Below, piece after piece: positions 11,761 to 23,985 of a DNA stretch of 64,000 nucleotides. A model generated the notes under the pieces. That model worked only from the letters and a program-made list of their open reading frames with translations. It made no database searches and was not told the origin of the DNA. The translations under genes were made by a program, and so were the position numbers. Positions within the stretch are counted from its first letter, which is position 1, and every line of letters starts with the position of its first letter. The DNA lies in the NCBI GenBank assembly GCA_013400115.1, contig VXBP01007098.1:1778513-1842512 (forward strand), given 5' to 3'. The stretch comes from Rhinopomastus cyanomelas (lineage: Eukaryota > Chordata > Aves > Bucerotiformes > Rhinopomastidae).

Positions 11761-11772
11761 AAAGCTTTGCAC

Positions 11773-11921
11773 AGTCTCTGCACAGAGAGATCCAGGTGGT
11801 GAAGGAGACACTCCAGAGCGTGCTGGTGCAACTTCAGCCAGCCAGGGAGGCAGGAGAAGAAAAAGCTGGAGACTTCCTCTGTGACAGCTGGTGTCCAGCA
11901 AAACAAGAGTTGGACGAATAA
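11773..11921 (+). CDS. DISC1: DISC1, terminal coding exon
   Basis: The exon starts with AG, completing a Gln codon from the previous exon. It then encodes 48 residues and a TAA stop at 11919-11921. It begins SLHREIQVVKETLQ, continues VLVQLQPAREAGEEKAG and ends KQELDE. The VKETLQ and QLQPAREAGE motifs match the end of vertebrate DISC1, and the helical part keeps regularly spaced hydrophobic residues. The last 18 or so residues (from GDFLCD) do not resemble the mammalian tail as I remember it. The region belongs to the part of DISC1 reported to bind NDEL1/NDE1 and ATF4. Together with the 4114-4231 exon it gives the last 88 residues of the protein. Only U12 AT-AC splicing yields this frame. Confidence 0.9.
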
Positions 11922-12430
11922 GGAAGAGAAAGGACTGGTAGAATGACTTTAATGCACAAAGGGCTGCTTTCAGTAACCAAACACTGTTTTACCAACCTCA
12001 GGGATCTCTCCTCTCCCTGCATAACTAATAACTAAATCAATTATGGAGAAACAGCCCGGAGGTCTATCATCAGAAGTATTCCACACAGCCTCACACGTTC
12101 TGGCACAGACTGGGAAACAGCCTTCCGCGCAGAGCTGCCCCTGTAGCTGTGTCGATTACCAATTGCTGATTTCAAGTGAGTCTGCAAGTTGCCTTTAATG
12201 GCTGCGAACTGTTCTCCTTGAAGACCTGTAAACAGTATCTGCCTTCCTTACTCATTGATTGTTTTATTTCCTCCCTGGTACATAATGTAGTGCTAATGCT
12301 GAAGCATCTACTATGTCTTGGAAAATAGCCCTAAGAATAACAAGAACTTTTCCCCCCTTTGGCTTTAACAGCTTTCCTACACTGAATGCTTTTTCACCTT
12401 CCAGCCAATAATTAAACCAGTAGGATGATA
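11922..12430 (+). other. DISC1: DISC1 3' UTR, extent uncertain
   Basis: Sequence after the TAA is non-coding. The first polyadenylation-like hexamer is ATTAAA at 12411-12416, with a GT-rich stretch about 60 bp later. AATAAA hexamers also occur at 14022, 14230 and 14301, the last followed by T/GT-rich sequence, so the real 3' end may lie further downstream. Confidence 0.4.
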
Positions 12431-14954
12431 TTCAAGCTAACCAAGTGCCTTCAACTGAAATTTGCACCTCATTTACTCTGTGGTGGTGAGGACACACTGA
12501 GGTGATGAGAACAGCAGCCCCTATCGTAGTATTTTAACTCGCTTCATTTAGTTATTAACATCAACTTGCTTTAGTATTCCTGTGGTTGTAAAGCACACAA
12601 AAATCACTGTGTTCCTTATATTAATGATTGTATGAACAATAAGTCATTTAATTATCTTTGTAAACTTTGTTACTACCGTTGTGTTACTTTGATCTTCCTT
12701 CTGAACTTCAAACGAACGCGGATGTATTTGTTTTCTTTGCCGTGATCACGCGTAACCAAAACACATGACCTGTCACTTCAGAGCAGTTGATTCCTTTAGG
12801 AATTCCTTGTGTTCTTACTTGGGTACCAGGACCTCAGATATGACAAAAAGAATTCTGCATTTGCCATGTGCTGCACAGGGAGAGTTGGAAAAAAACCACC
12901 TAATTTTTTAAAAGCTAATAGATTAAGAAAATAGACTTTTTTATACTGTTTTCTGATTCTTTTAGAATGATTTTTAAATTGATACTTCCATTACTCACCT
13001 TATAGCCACATTGTGAAGGGTTTTGCAAATTTTGAGGGTCACTGGACTAACTAAGACTGTCTTCATTTTCTTTGTGTTTTGTAATGAGTTGAAACATCTA
13101 CCTCAGTATTAAGTACTTAAGGAGGGAGGATAAAACGTGCCAGGCAGCTGAGACATGCAGCAGGATTGTAATTACATCCAGGAGGATGTGGTTGTCAAAC
13201 CAAGGAAGCAGAGCTCAGGTAGTTTCTATAGCTGTCAGATCCTCAGCGTGGAACCTGTAATTGTGAACATGGATGACTTTTCTTGCTGTGTAATACATGG
13301 GCCAGCGTCCTTGTTGTGGTAAAGATTCTTGGATCTTCACCTTGCGTGGGCTCTGCTGCTCAGCTTCCATCCTCAGTCTCAAACAGAAATCTTCTCTGTT
13401 TGACAAGTTTAATTCTCCAGGATTTTCTGGGCCGTCCCTGTTCAGTATCTACCTTCCCACAGTAGAGTTGGCACTTTCTGAAGCTCTCCAGACAGCTGAG
13501 CATGGACTCTGTCTCCACCTATCAGCCATAAAGCACTGGTGGAAACCTCTGTGAGTTCAGGTAAATGGGAAAGAAGTCTACTCACACCGTAGAGCTCTTG
13601 CAGCTGTTTCTTTATGTCCTGCAGAAACTCCTTGTGGGTTGACACCACAGAGGGTCCAGGTACTGACTAATGAGTGTTTATACAGGATGATGAGGACAGT
13701 CCCAGGGATGATGGCCAGCACACTCAGGTTGCATGACCCCTCTTTCCCACACACTGAGGGGTGGAGCAGTGTTTTGTCCTTGGAATGAGTAGTACCTGCA
13801 ATAGAAATAGTTGGTGAGACCTGCAAGCGCCTTAGAGTCAGGATCAGTCACAGCTGAAGCACAAACTCTGTCTCCTCGCAGCAGCAAGTGCCCAGCAACC
13901 TGCACAGGGACAGGAGAGGAGCAGACTCCTCCCTCTCAAGGTTTCTTGAAGACATTCCCATTCGATTAAAAAACCTGTGTGGCTTTTTGTGTTTCACAGC
14001 TGCAGAGCACCGCTGCATTTTAATAAAAAACCTCAACCACTCTAATAAGACACTGAACTCCTGAGGAGAAGAGAAAAGAAATAATCACTCATGTCATATT
14101 TTTATCTGTTAACATTTATTTTATACATAATGTGAACTACTTCTACTTTAATTTATTATTCCATTAACTCCACTGTTTGTTGTAGGAAGTTAGAGCCAGT
14201 AATTGTTCCTTTTTTCAGATGACCTGAATAATAAACGTACTAAAAAAATTCTGCTGTGTAACGTATCATCTGCCTTTTATCTGTGGATAGAAAACTTTCC
14301 AATAAAGAGAAGTATGTTTTTAACTAGCCCAATGTCTGTTCAGTGCACAGCATTTTGTAACTTGCTTTCTGGGGCAGGGGAGCAGATGGGGAAGGGAGGA
14401 GAGGAAAGGAGAAGCCGTGTGTGCAACTACTACTGTGCTGTTGACAGCAGTGATTCCTCTGCTTGGGAAATTCTGTGATGCCTTCTGGAAACAGGCTAAA
14501 GATGCATTCAAAACTAGAGCCTCACAGCATTGTGTAGCTATTTTGGGTGTGAAAGGGAGAGAACTATCATGCAGTGAGCTGTGCAGACAGCTAAAACCTG
14601 CCCTTGAGTCCTGGCTTGACTTAGCTGGTCTTCCTGTGTGACTGAATCCTCCTGCCTGCCCACCCTCGGTTCCTCATCCAGGGACAAGTGGAGGGAAGGA
14701 TGGCTGTAGACAGCAGTATCTGAGGTCAAGTCATGCTCTTACACACCCACACTGCCATGATGAGGTGTCTGTGGTGTCCCAAGGACCACTTCCACACATG
14801 TTCACTAGGACTCTGTCACTTCAGATGGACAGGTGATCCACCATCTGCAAACACAAACGTTGCCAGGAATAAGCCCCTCTCCTCTCTGGGGTGTGTACTC
14901 TCCCTTATCCAAGACCCTCACAGGTCTGAAGACTACATAGGCACATAGGCACCA
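12431..14954. other. Downstream of DISC1, no recognised gene
   Basis: No repeat family or coding gene was recognised. The short open frames at 13.2-13.9 kb and 14.2-14.7 kb have no motif I know, and overlap one another on both strands. A long DISC1 3' UTR could extend into this stretch. Confidence 0.5.
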
Positions 14955-15275
14955 CATCTATGTGTTTTTTAAGTACCTCCAGGGATTGTGACTGCCACTT
15001 CCCAGGTGGACCGTGCCAATGCTTTACAGTCCTTTTGGTGAATGCCCATATTCAGTCTAAGCCTTGCCAGGTAGAACTTGAAGCCATTTCCTCTCGATCT
15101 ATCCTTTGTTGCTTGGGAGAAGAGACCACTCCCCACCTCTCTACAACCTCCTTTTAGGTAGTTGTAGACAGCAATAAGGTCTCCCCTCAGCCTCCTTTTC
15201 TCCAGGCTGAACAACACCAGTTGCCTCACCTGTTCCTCATAAGAGTTGTACTCTAGCCCCCCTCACCAGTGTCAC
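14955..15275 (-). mobile_element. CR1 LINE fragment, ORF2 C-terminus
   Basis: The minus strand encodes LVLFSLEKRRLRGDLIAVYN, YLKGGCREVGSGLFSQATKD and RSRGNGFKF, which is the ORF2 C-terminal end. The copy lacks the final 3' tail on the left side and is truncated to the right. Confidence 0.92.
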
Positions 15276-17974
15276 TGCTCTTGCAAGCACAGGCACTGGG
15301 CTGCTCCAGGAAACCCAAGGAAAGCTGCAAGAGGAGGCACCAGTTTGCTGGAGCAGTCCATTGCACGTGCTTTGGAGGAGTAGCTGGCTGTGTTTCATAC
15401 AACTTCCCACACACACTCTCCACACAGCTACAAACATATTCTCGAGGGACTAAAGAAGAAAGTGAGGAAGAGACAGCACCCCAAAGGCTTTTTGGCTCCA
15501 GCTTGGTGTTTCTTTTCGCAATCAATTAGCTAATCCATTCTTTCTAATGCGTGACTGTTCAGGCTTTTGCTTCTGCTATCATTACTTGTTAAATCAAGAT
15601 AAGCAGGTCTCTTCTAGAGCACTGGAGAAGGCAGCTCAATAATGGATCCCAGCTAGACAGTAGGGCTGGGAGAAGCTCTAGGGTGAGATTAGAATAATCC
15701 TGGTGTATCCTCTTAGTCTGCTATCCTATTAAAAATGAGACTGGGACCAAGAGATTTTTTTAAGTCTCAGAGATTAACATGCTACGAGGAAGCTACGCAG
15801 TATGGTGTGCACGTGGATATTTTTCTGCACACTTAAGGAAGGTAATACAAGTTTCTAGAGAGAAATTAAAAAATGAAAAAGAAAAAGGAGCTTGTGACTG
15901 TAGGATATTCTTTCTGCAAAGCAGCCCAGCCAACAGCCACAGAAAAGCTTCTCTCAAATTTCTAATGAAGGCTGGAATAGGAGGCCTGGGAAAAGAACAT
16001 CTAGGGCTGACTGAGCAAGGAAATGTCTGAGTTCTTCTCGTACACGGTGTTCAGTCACTCCTTGTCTTCCTGTTTGGAAGAGCACGGTCTTAGGGCAGGG
16101 GGTGCTGGGCCACTGTCAAAGGCACAGTCAATACATCACTAAGCTGTTTGTTCTTATAATCATCTGCAAAGTTGAACAAACAGCCTGTAATAATAAGCAG
16201 CCATACAAGAATACGGAGTGGAGAAAGAGAGAGCATTCCAGTAAGCAGCTAGGAGACACTGGAGAAATAGAAAATTCAGAGACCTTTCCACAGGGACAAT
16301 CCAATGTACATGGGGAAGAAAATGACCTCAAAAGGAAGCCTTACTGTCTGCTTGCCAAGTAGGCTCAAGGTTTCAAGTATATGAGCTCCATCCCAAAACC
16401 TAGAGCTTTGTGCCTCCTCACAGGCTTTCCTATACAACCAGCCCCAGTGGAAAACTCGGGAGCAGCAGCCTTGAGCCAGACACAGCTCCCAGCAGGACTG
16501 AGCTGGGAGTCTTGTCACTTGGATTGGACTAGAGCTACCAGGATAACCTGTTCCACTCCATGGGGGCTTGGTGGTAGGGACACACCCATGTCACTATTTC
16601 TGTGTTCTTTCAGATCTTAACATTTTTCTTTTCATATTGTTTTTACCTGAAACTACATTTTCAGAAAGTTCCTCAAATACTCTCCTTGTCCTCAAATGTA
16701 AAAGGAGCAAGACTGTCTACTTCCTCCTGGATCAAATACATTAAGGCCAAGCACTGAGATCTGTTTGCTGTCAGCTGTTGTCTCATGAGTTTGGCTCACA
16801 GCACACAAGTTTTGCTTTCAATAACATGAGTTCCTGGAACAGCAGCTGACTGGTTGCCCAAGCTATTTTCCCCACTTGGATGGGCAATGTTGAAGAGCAA
16901 GAACACAACATTGTCATCTGCCCATGGCCCTGACAAGTCTTCACAGGTGCTGCCAGCTCTGCTGTTTCACAAGGTTGAAGTGGACAAGGTTTAAGGAGAA
17001 TTGGGGGTTAGGATAAACTTACTTCCTCACAACAGAAGACCAGCAAAGTAGCAGTCAACTACAAACCAAGAGGTGACCTGCTCATTCCTTTAGGATTTAC
17101 ATGAGGAAAAGATGTCCAGTGGTACTGGCTGGTTCATCCGGAAGAATCCTCCACAACATCAAAAGAATAGATGATGTTTGCAGCAGCAAGAGTAATTGAC
17201 CATTGGAGCAATAAACTTTTGTCTGTCAACGCTAAAGCAAGCTTGGGAATGTCTTCTTCAGAGGTTGTGAAGAAAGGCCTCCTGCTCCCCAGATGTACTG
17301 CACCTGATTCAGCCTGTGCTGTGGGCACTGAGGAATAGGCACACTGCTTTGCTGTGAGTACAGGCATTTCCATTAATGGTTTATGGAAGGAAGAAAGGTA
17401 CAGAAAGAGAAACTGCTTTGATAAACTGCTCTTTAGCTGCAGAGGTGCTCTTGGAGAACAGGGCAGCTGGTTGTCTGCAAGCTGGAACAGCCTATTTACC
17501 TACTCTCTGATCTTGACCTTAGTTCCAAAGGGCAAGTGAAACCAAACGTTAAGGAAGGACTTACTGTAAATCTTCCCCCAGACTGAAGTCTTTACAAAAT
17601 TATTCAGAGCTTGACTAGGCAGGAGCCTCACGTTTGGAGCCAAATTTCCTCTCTCAGGGGCAAGCAGGTTACATGGAGCTGTGGCCACATTTCATGGTGT
17701 GGCACCAGACAGGATGGGGTAATGCTGGCAACATTGGTAGGCAGGGAGACGAGACAGCACCACAGCACTCACAGTGTGCTCTAGCCATCAGTACCTCTGC
17801 ACAATATCCTCTGTAAAAACAGAAAGCCCAAAGAAACCCAAACCACGCTGCAGCCATCAGGCACTGCTTGTCTTGTCTCGTGTTGCTGGCATTTGATCAG
17901 CCTATTGGCACTTGTTTTTATCAAGTGAGAAGGAAAAGCTGAAAAGAGCATCTTCCCTACCTCTCACAGCCATC
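15276..17974. other. Intergenic, no recognised feature
   Basis: I see no gene, RNA or repeat that can be supported. Several 60-90 codon open frames occur on both strands without recognisable motifs. Confidence 0.5.
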
Positions 17975-18202
17975 AAATCAGAATCTTTTAGGCTGGAAAA
18001 GACATTCAAGATCTGAGTCCAATCATTAACCCAACTGTCCCAAGGCCACCACTAAGTCATGTCCCTAAGCTCCAGACCTAGATGACCTGTAAACATATCC
18101 AAGGATGGTGATTCAGCTCCCTCCCTGGGCAGCCTGCAGCTCTTTCAGTGAAGATGTTTTTCCTAATGTCCAACCTAAACTTCCCTTGGCATGCATGATT
18201 TT
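17975..18202 (-). mobile_element. CR1 LINE 3' UTR fragment
   Basis: The reversed 3' end reads 'ggctggaaaagacattcaag', then 'aacccaactgtcccaaggcc' and 'ctccctgggcagcctg', typical of the CR1 group whose sense end contains 'gacatggtttagcag'. It is diverged, so it is probably old. Confidence 0.85.
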
Positions 18203-18819
18203 TCATTGCTAATCATCTGCTATAAAGGGCTGTAGCAAGTGGAGCCAGTGTCTGTCCATTAATCCTGATGGGAAACATTCCATTCTTCCCACCATGTGGT
18301 CCAAATTCTTTGGGTGGAAGCACCTAAGCAAAGTGGCTGATGTCTCATGCTCAGGAGTTCTTAGGCTGTTTACCCTTCCTTCCAGGCAGTCCGACCCTAG
18401 GTAACAGCTCAGGTAGACCTGTGCTTCCTCTAACGCCTTCAACATGTGGCTCACACATGCCCTAAACAGCACACAGGTTTGAAAGAGAGGAGCAAGCTTC
18501 ACATGGGTTTTCAAGGATTTTCCCCCACTGCTAATCATCTTTTCATTTCAGCTCTCCTCTTTGATCTCGTGCAGAGCATCCTGCCTCAGCCATTGGAAGG
18601 CACTTCAGCTCTGAGACATGGGTCAGAGTGGCAGTCCTCACCCCTGCACTTTCCAGACACTTTCCTCACATACACACTTGCTCCAAGGAAAGGTGCTTGG
18701 AGCCCAGATGCTTCGCTCTGGCTCCTCTGGGTTGAAGCCTAAAGTTCAGGGGATGCAGGCATGTCTGTCAAGGGTTAAAGATCCCTGGAGGTCAGCTCAG
18801 AGAAAGCTGTTTTCAGCTG
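18203..18819. other. Intergenic, no recognised feature
   Basis: This spacer separates two CR1 fragments of opposite orientation. No gene or motif was recognised in it. Confidence 0.45.
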
Positions 18820-18950
18820 AGTCTGGCCGAATCCATGGACGTCTTTAAAAGTCATGTAGATCTGGAGCTCAAGGACATGGTTTAGCAGTGGGTTTGGGAC
18901 AATTGGATAATGGCTGGACTCAGTCGTTCCAACCTAGATGATTTTAGTCT
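18820..18950 (+). mobile_element. CR1 LINE 3' end
   Basis: The pattern 'atggacgtctttaaaagtca' leads into 'gacatggtttagcagtggg' and a 'ttccaacctagatgatttt' tail. It is the intact counterpart of the copy split by an insertion at 1089-2196. Confidence 0.85.
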
Positions 18951-21900
18951 CAAATTCTCACACAACAGACCAGACCAGTCCCTAATAATATGCCCAAAGT
19001 GTCTCCAAATCTCCCTTTACCATGAAACCACTGACAAATTACAACCAGATAGAGAAGAACCATGAAGTCCCACAGTCAGAAGCAGGAGGCAGAAGGTGCA
19101 ATTTGGGCAGACAAGGGCTGCCCTGGCAGCTCCCATGAAGAAGGCATTGCTGCGTGGCCCTGTCAGCACCACACACACCTGAGCTACCAACATCACACAG
19201 GGCTTGTCACTGGCAGTAATGTGTGCACATCCCTCCTTTCCCAGCTTTGCGAGGGCAAAGCAAACTCATCTTCCTATAGATACAACAAAATTTCAGGAGT
19301 CAAGGTCAAACTGGTTAGCTAGCTGGCCCTGACAAATCCTGGCTGTGTGATCACAGGCTTCCTGCACCTTCCTGAACCAGGCTCAGTGGGAGCTAATACA
19401 TTGGTCCTGAGGGGTTATTCTGTAGCTCAGTTACAAGTTGTGAAGGACTTTGGAGAAAGAGGGGAACCTCTCATAGCTGATAAGCAACTCCAAGCTATCC
19501 CCAAATAATTAGCAGTGCTGCCCAGCACTACCCTCAATGATAGAAAATGAAAGGGCAGAGGGCTCTGTCCCTCAAGGCTTTTAAAGGCAAGTTAATGATT
19601 CTGAGGATGCAAACCTGAGTCCCCAGTGACCTTCACCAGCGCCCTCACTATCAAAACTTGCTGTCAGGGCTGAGCTGTCTAGTCAATTTTGCTGACACCT
19701 CAACACACACATTCCCACCACACACCTTCTCTCAGACTAAATGTTGAGTCTTGACTCCAAACCCACCTGCCCTCCCAAGCCTGGTAGGGAATCTGACAGC
19801 TCTCAACCCAAAGTAAAAAGAAGGAAAGGGGGGGGAAAAGGCACAGAAAGAAAATGGCATTGCTTTGTTGAGTCTCAGATCTGCCAAGTGTTCCCTGACA
19901 CTCCTAATCACAAGTCAAAGTAATCCTTTAAGAGGTTTTGCTGGAGGGAACATTACAGCACGCAGGATCATGCAGAGTTCTCCAAGGAGAGTCACAAAGT
20001 GCTATCAGGAGGCAAAAAATGTGGCAATAGGTTTGCCACTGAGATAGCTCCCAAAATGCTGCTCTTAAAATGTTAGGGAGACTTGAGATGAGACAGATAT
20101 TCACACCAGATTCTTGTAACAGCAGCCAGCGAGTGCATTTCACTTTTACAAGCAGTGCTGATCCACACATGAGATTTAAGCCCAAGGAACAGTTTTCTTC
20201 CCATTTTGGAGTAATGGCTGAGCTGCTTAAGGAAAGCTTGACCTAAGGTGACAACAGGATAAAGAGCTCTGAAGCCTGCAACCACATCCCTACAGCCTCT
20301 GAACTCTGCCTGGGCTTCTCGTGTGTCTCTCCCCTTTGAAACTGGTGTGAGACAGTGCTCTCTGAGCTCATCTTTTTCCTGCTCATAAAGCAACAGGAAT
20401 GACACCACTTGTCACTGAAGCTCTGCACCAGACGGTAGGTATTGCAGAATTAAAGTGCAAGCCTGGCTCTTCCAGCTCAGGGACAGATGTGAAGCCTTCA
20501 GAGGGCAATAAGACCTTGCTTTTCTTGCAATAAAGAGAAAACAGACCCAACACTGCAGAACTTCTACAAACTGCCAACAGTTTTCATCCAGTGAGGCAGG
20601 AAATGCAAGCCAGGTCCCTTCAAAGGGCACAATTATTAGGTTCTGGGACTGATCCCTCAATATATCTGCTAAACAAAATACTAGCTTACTGAGAGCTTAT
20701 TTTACCACTTACCCACAAGTGTTGTAAACACCTCCTCCCAGCTGAAAACAGTGTTCCAAAGGATGTGGCAGCCATTCTAGTGCAATAGTGCTGCACAACT
20801 GTCTTGGAAAGGAAAGGTGTGGTCCTCATCTTTACACCAAATAAGTCAGCAACGCTAGAGATCATCTGGGAAAGAGCAAGGTGTTTGTTTTTCCAGAACA
20901 CAACCGGTTTTAGCCATCTCTCTAATTAAATATTGACAACCTCAAAAGGTTATGGACTCATCTCAGCAGCTCTATCATGACAGAGGTGGTTACAGATGAA
21001 TCTGTGCTGCCTGCCCACACTGGTCTACAGCATGAGTCACTAGCCTCACTGTATCAACAGCAAGATAATGCAGAATGTGGTGTATGGCCCGTTCCTTGTC
21101 TTAGGTGGTTTAATAATTATTTAAAAAATTTTAGAAGCACAAAACCCAGCTTTGCTAGTGGAAAGAGAAGATGAGGAGCTCAACCACCATCTCCTCACAC
21201 GCCTGGAGTTAACAGCAACGTTACTCATGCCAGAATGTTTTGTTGGAGTAAACGTTGTGCCTTTAAACCAAATCAATGACAGAAACATCTTGCTCTCTTG
21301 TGAATTTGCAGTCTTGCAAACCTACTAGAAAAGAGCCAGATTCACTGATCAAGAAATAAAAACCTGTGCCCGAGTGGGGAGCAAATCCAAAGAAACAGAG
21401 GTCCCCAGTGTTCTGCTGGTCTGCACAGACATAGGGAGCTCCTTCTGCAAGGGTTTCCACCACCCACTGCTCATTTCTGTTCTCCACCCCACATTAGCAA
21501 CACTTTTCTCATTCCTTGCACCTCCTCTAGTTCTTTTGATAAAAATAGTGACATGCCCTTGGCAAGCAGGAGCCCACCCCAAGGGAGCAAAGTCAAACTC
21601 CATGCCACCTGCTCAGGGGCAGGAGCAAGGAGCTCACTGCTCCTGCATCTGGCTCTCACTAGCTTAACACCAAGAGTGGAAGGGAGGCTTATCCCACCTG
21701 CAGAAACAAAGAGAAGAGAATGAGAAGACCAGCAAGAGTCACCCCACAGATGTACCAAGTTCATGCAGCAGTCAGGGCAGAGATCATCTAGACGAGGGCA
21801 AGATAAGCAGGACTGGCTAGCAGACTGTGTAGTTGCCTTTGGAGAGCACAATACCCCCTTGCTAACACTCAGAGGGTTGTTTCTTCCTTCCCCTCCTCTC

Positions 21901-21956
21901 AGCCCTTTGATACTGCTCACTACTATGTGCATGTGCAGGATTCTACTTTCATCATG
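18951..21956. other. Intergenic, no recognised feature
   Basis: No conserved gene, RNA gene or repeat was recognised. The longest open frames (about 110-150 codons, at 20.1-20.4 and 21.5-21.9 kb on the minus strand) show no known motif. Confidence 0.5.
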
Positions 21957-22025
21957 ACATTGGGGGTTGGGACTAGATGATCTCTAAGGTCCCTTCCAAC
22001 CTAAACCATTCTATGGTTCTGTAAT
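21957..22025 (+). mobile_element. CR1 LINE 3' tail, very short
   Basis: It has the final segment only: 'gggggttgggactagatgat', 'ggtcccttccaacctaaacc' and an 'attctatgg' end. Confidence 0.85.
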
Positions 22026-22178
22026 TAACTCATTCTGACACAGTCATTAGCTGGTAAAAGTAGGTCTAGGTTTTCTTACTTGCACATAAAGCAGTGGCTC
22101 TTGTGCCAGGGAAGCTGCAGAGAGGAGCCAGGCACACGTCAGATGGCCACACTGCCTGATGCCCTGCTGCTTGCCTTA

Positions 22179-22330
22179 GTTAGACACTGGAACAGGCTGC
22201 CCAGGGAGATGGGTGAAACACTGGACATGCATGGCTTAGCAGTGGGCTTGGGACAGTCAGGTTGATGGTTGGCCCGATGATCATGAAGGTGTTTTTCAAC
22301 CTAAACTATTCTATGATTTTACTATTCTGT
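22179..22330 (+). mobile_element. CR1 LINE 3' end
   Basis: It starts in the end of ORF2 with 'gacactggaacaggctgccc', continues to 'catggcttagcagtgggctt' and finishes in 'caacctaaactattctatga'. A different CR1 tail in the same orientation ends 150 bp upstream. Confidence 0.85.
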
Positions 22331-23702
22331 GGCAGGACTATGATAAAGTTTGTATCTACCTCAGAAATCTCTCCACTGGTGTGTCCCAGACATCCTGTTG
22401 GGCCAGATCACACTTTAACACATCTGACAGGTTGTGTGTGAGAGGTCTGGCACATCCATATCTGTGTCAAATCCAGCTGGGTGAGAGTGACAGAGCCAAT
22501 AAGCCTGTTTTGTCTCAGTAGCCATGTCACGGGTGGTGGTGCCAAAGTCTGCAGACAAGGAGTGACAGCTCTGTTGAGCCCTACTGAGCCAGGGAACAGG
22601 ATGCACATTGCCAGGAGTGTCATCTTGAATCCCTACGTTTTAAACATCACATGTTCTGTATGAACATTTTTACCCCTTCCCACCATCAGGGCCATATCAC
22701 CCTCCTCTGCATTTCCAGGTTGTGGACACCCTGGTGAAATGTCAGCACTTAACTCTCTGGTCAGCAGCAGATAGTGGCTCAGCCTCATCCATCTTCTGCC
22801 CAAGGCAAATGCACTGTGCATCTAAAACTCATGGCATGGTTTACTTTGGGAAGATACTTCCAGTCTTTATCAGCAGCCCTGTGCTGGGTGTCTGGTGTTT
22901 GAACCAGCATAGATACCACTCTCTCCTCCTCCCATACCCCTCACTAGAGCTATTGCAGGCCAGTGCCACCAACATGAATGACAATTTACAACAGTGAGTG
23001 TCTGGGGCAAAGGCCAGCCATGCTTTGGAGCAGCTCCTGAATTCTGGGCTCGTGAGGAACCTCTGGGGAAGCTACTGATGACCATTCATGACTGCAGAGG
23101 AACACACAGAGCATGCTGAGAGAAAACCTGTCACTATGTATGATGAAGATGCCTCCATCTCATAGCAGATGCCAGCATCACACACTGAAGCCATTTTTAC
23201 AGTGCTTTCTGTGCCAGGAAGAAGTCACACCAGGTTAGCAGTTGACAAGCACATGGGAGTTCAGAAGTCCATCTACTGCTGTTCCAACACTTCCTGAACA
23301 ACACTTGTGAGCCCTGCTGGCCCTCCACAAGTCCACTGCCATTGCCCTTCCCCCAGTAGTAGTGTTTCTCCCCCAAGGTGGGCTACTCCACAGCACAGCT
23401 CATCTGCCTTGCCAGGTTAAAGAAAACACACTGAGTAGATCCAGGGTCCAACCAGTTATGGTTACAAAGCCCATGGGAATGTGACTTCCACAGGCTGGCT
23501 TCAGTCCACATCAGCAAGGCAAACCGTAACACAAATACTGAATGGATGTTATCAGCTGGTATGATTTCACTGCTGCTCCCCAGTTACTCATTAAATGCTC
23601 AGTACTACAGGTGTGACAGGTTCACATCACCAACTCCTCAGCAACCTCAGTTTCAGGGGGCATAGAGGATGCTCAACAGATTAATAGTATTGTGTCAGTG
23701 CA
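22331..23702. other. Intergenic, no recognised feature
   Basis: No coding gene or repeat was recognised. Confidence 0.5.
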
Positions 23703-23985
23703 CAGAATTACAGACTGGTGAAGATTGGAAGGGACGTCTGGAGATTATCTCACCTAACCCCTCTGCCAGAGCAGGATACCCTAGAACAGATCCTGCAGGA
23801 ACACATCCAGATGGGTTTTGAATCTCTCCAGAGCAGGAGACTCCACTATCATGCTGGGCAGCCTGTACCAGGGCTCTCTTACCTTCAGGGTAAAGTTTCT
23901 CGCTGTGTTTAGGTGAAACTTCTTGCATTCTGCTTTATATCCATTGGCCCTTGTTCTGTAACCCTGTTCTGATCCTTTGAAGTTG
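23703..23985 (-). mobile_element. CR1 LINE 3' end
   Basis: The reversed 3' end contains 'gattggaagggacgtctgga', 'cctctgccagagcaggatac' and 'ggaacacatccagatgggtt'. It runs on into the ORF2 end ('gtgaaacttcttgcattctg'). The right boundary is approximate. Confidence 0.85.

Larger units (their letters stand above)
4232..11772 (+). other. DISC1: DISC1 last intron, U12-type AT-AC
   Basis: The intron starts with ATATCCTTT, which equals the U12 5' splice-site consensus of the AT-AC class. It ends in AC at 11771-11772. A branch-site-like CTCCTTAAT lies at 11752-11760, matching the U12 consensus TTCCTTRAY at seven of nine positions, with the branch A 13 nt from the intron end, inside the usual U12 range. 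Splicing here joins C with AG to give CAG (Gln) and restores the DISC1 frame; the intron is phase 1. The 7541-bp intron holds two CR1 copies, an AT-rich low-complexity tract and a duplicated block around an N. Splicing type is inferred from sequence alone. Confidence 0.85.

Noticed and set aside
16519..16540. Short CR1-like 'ggattggactaga' match
   Set aside because: Too short and lacking a tail, so chance cannot be excluded.
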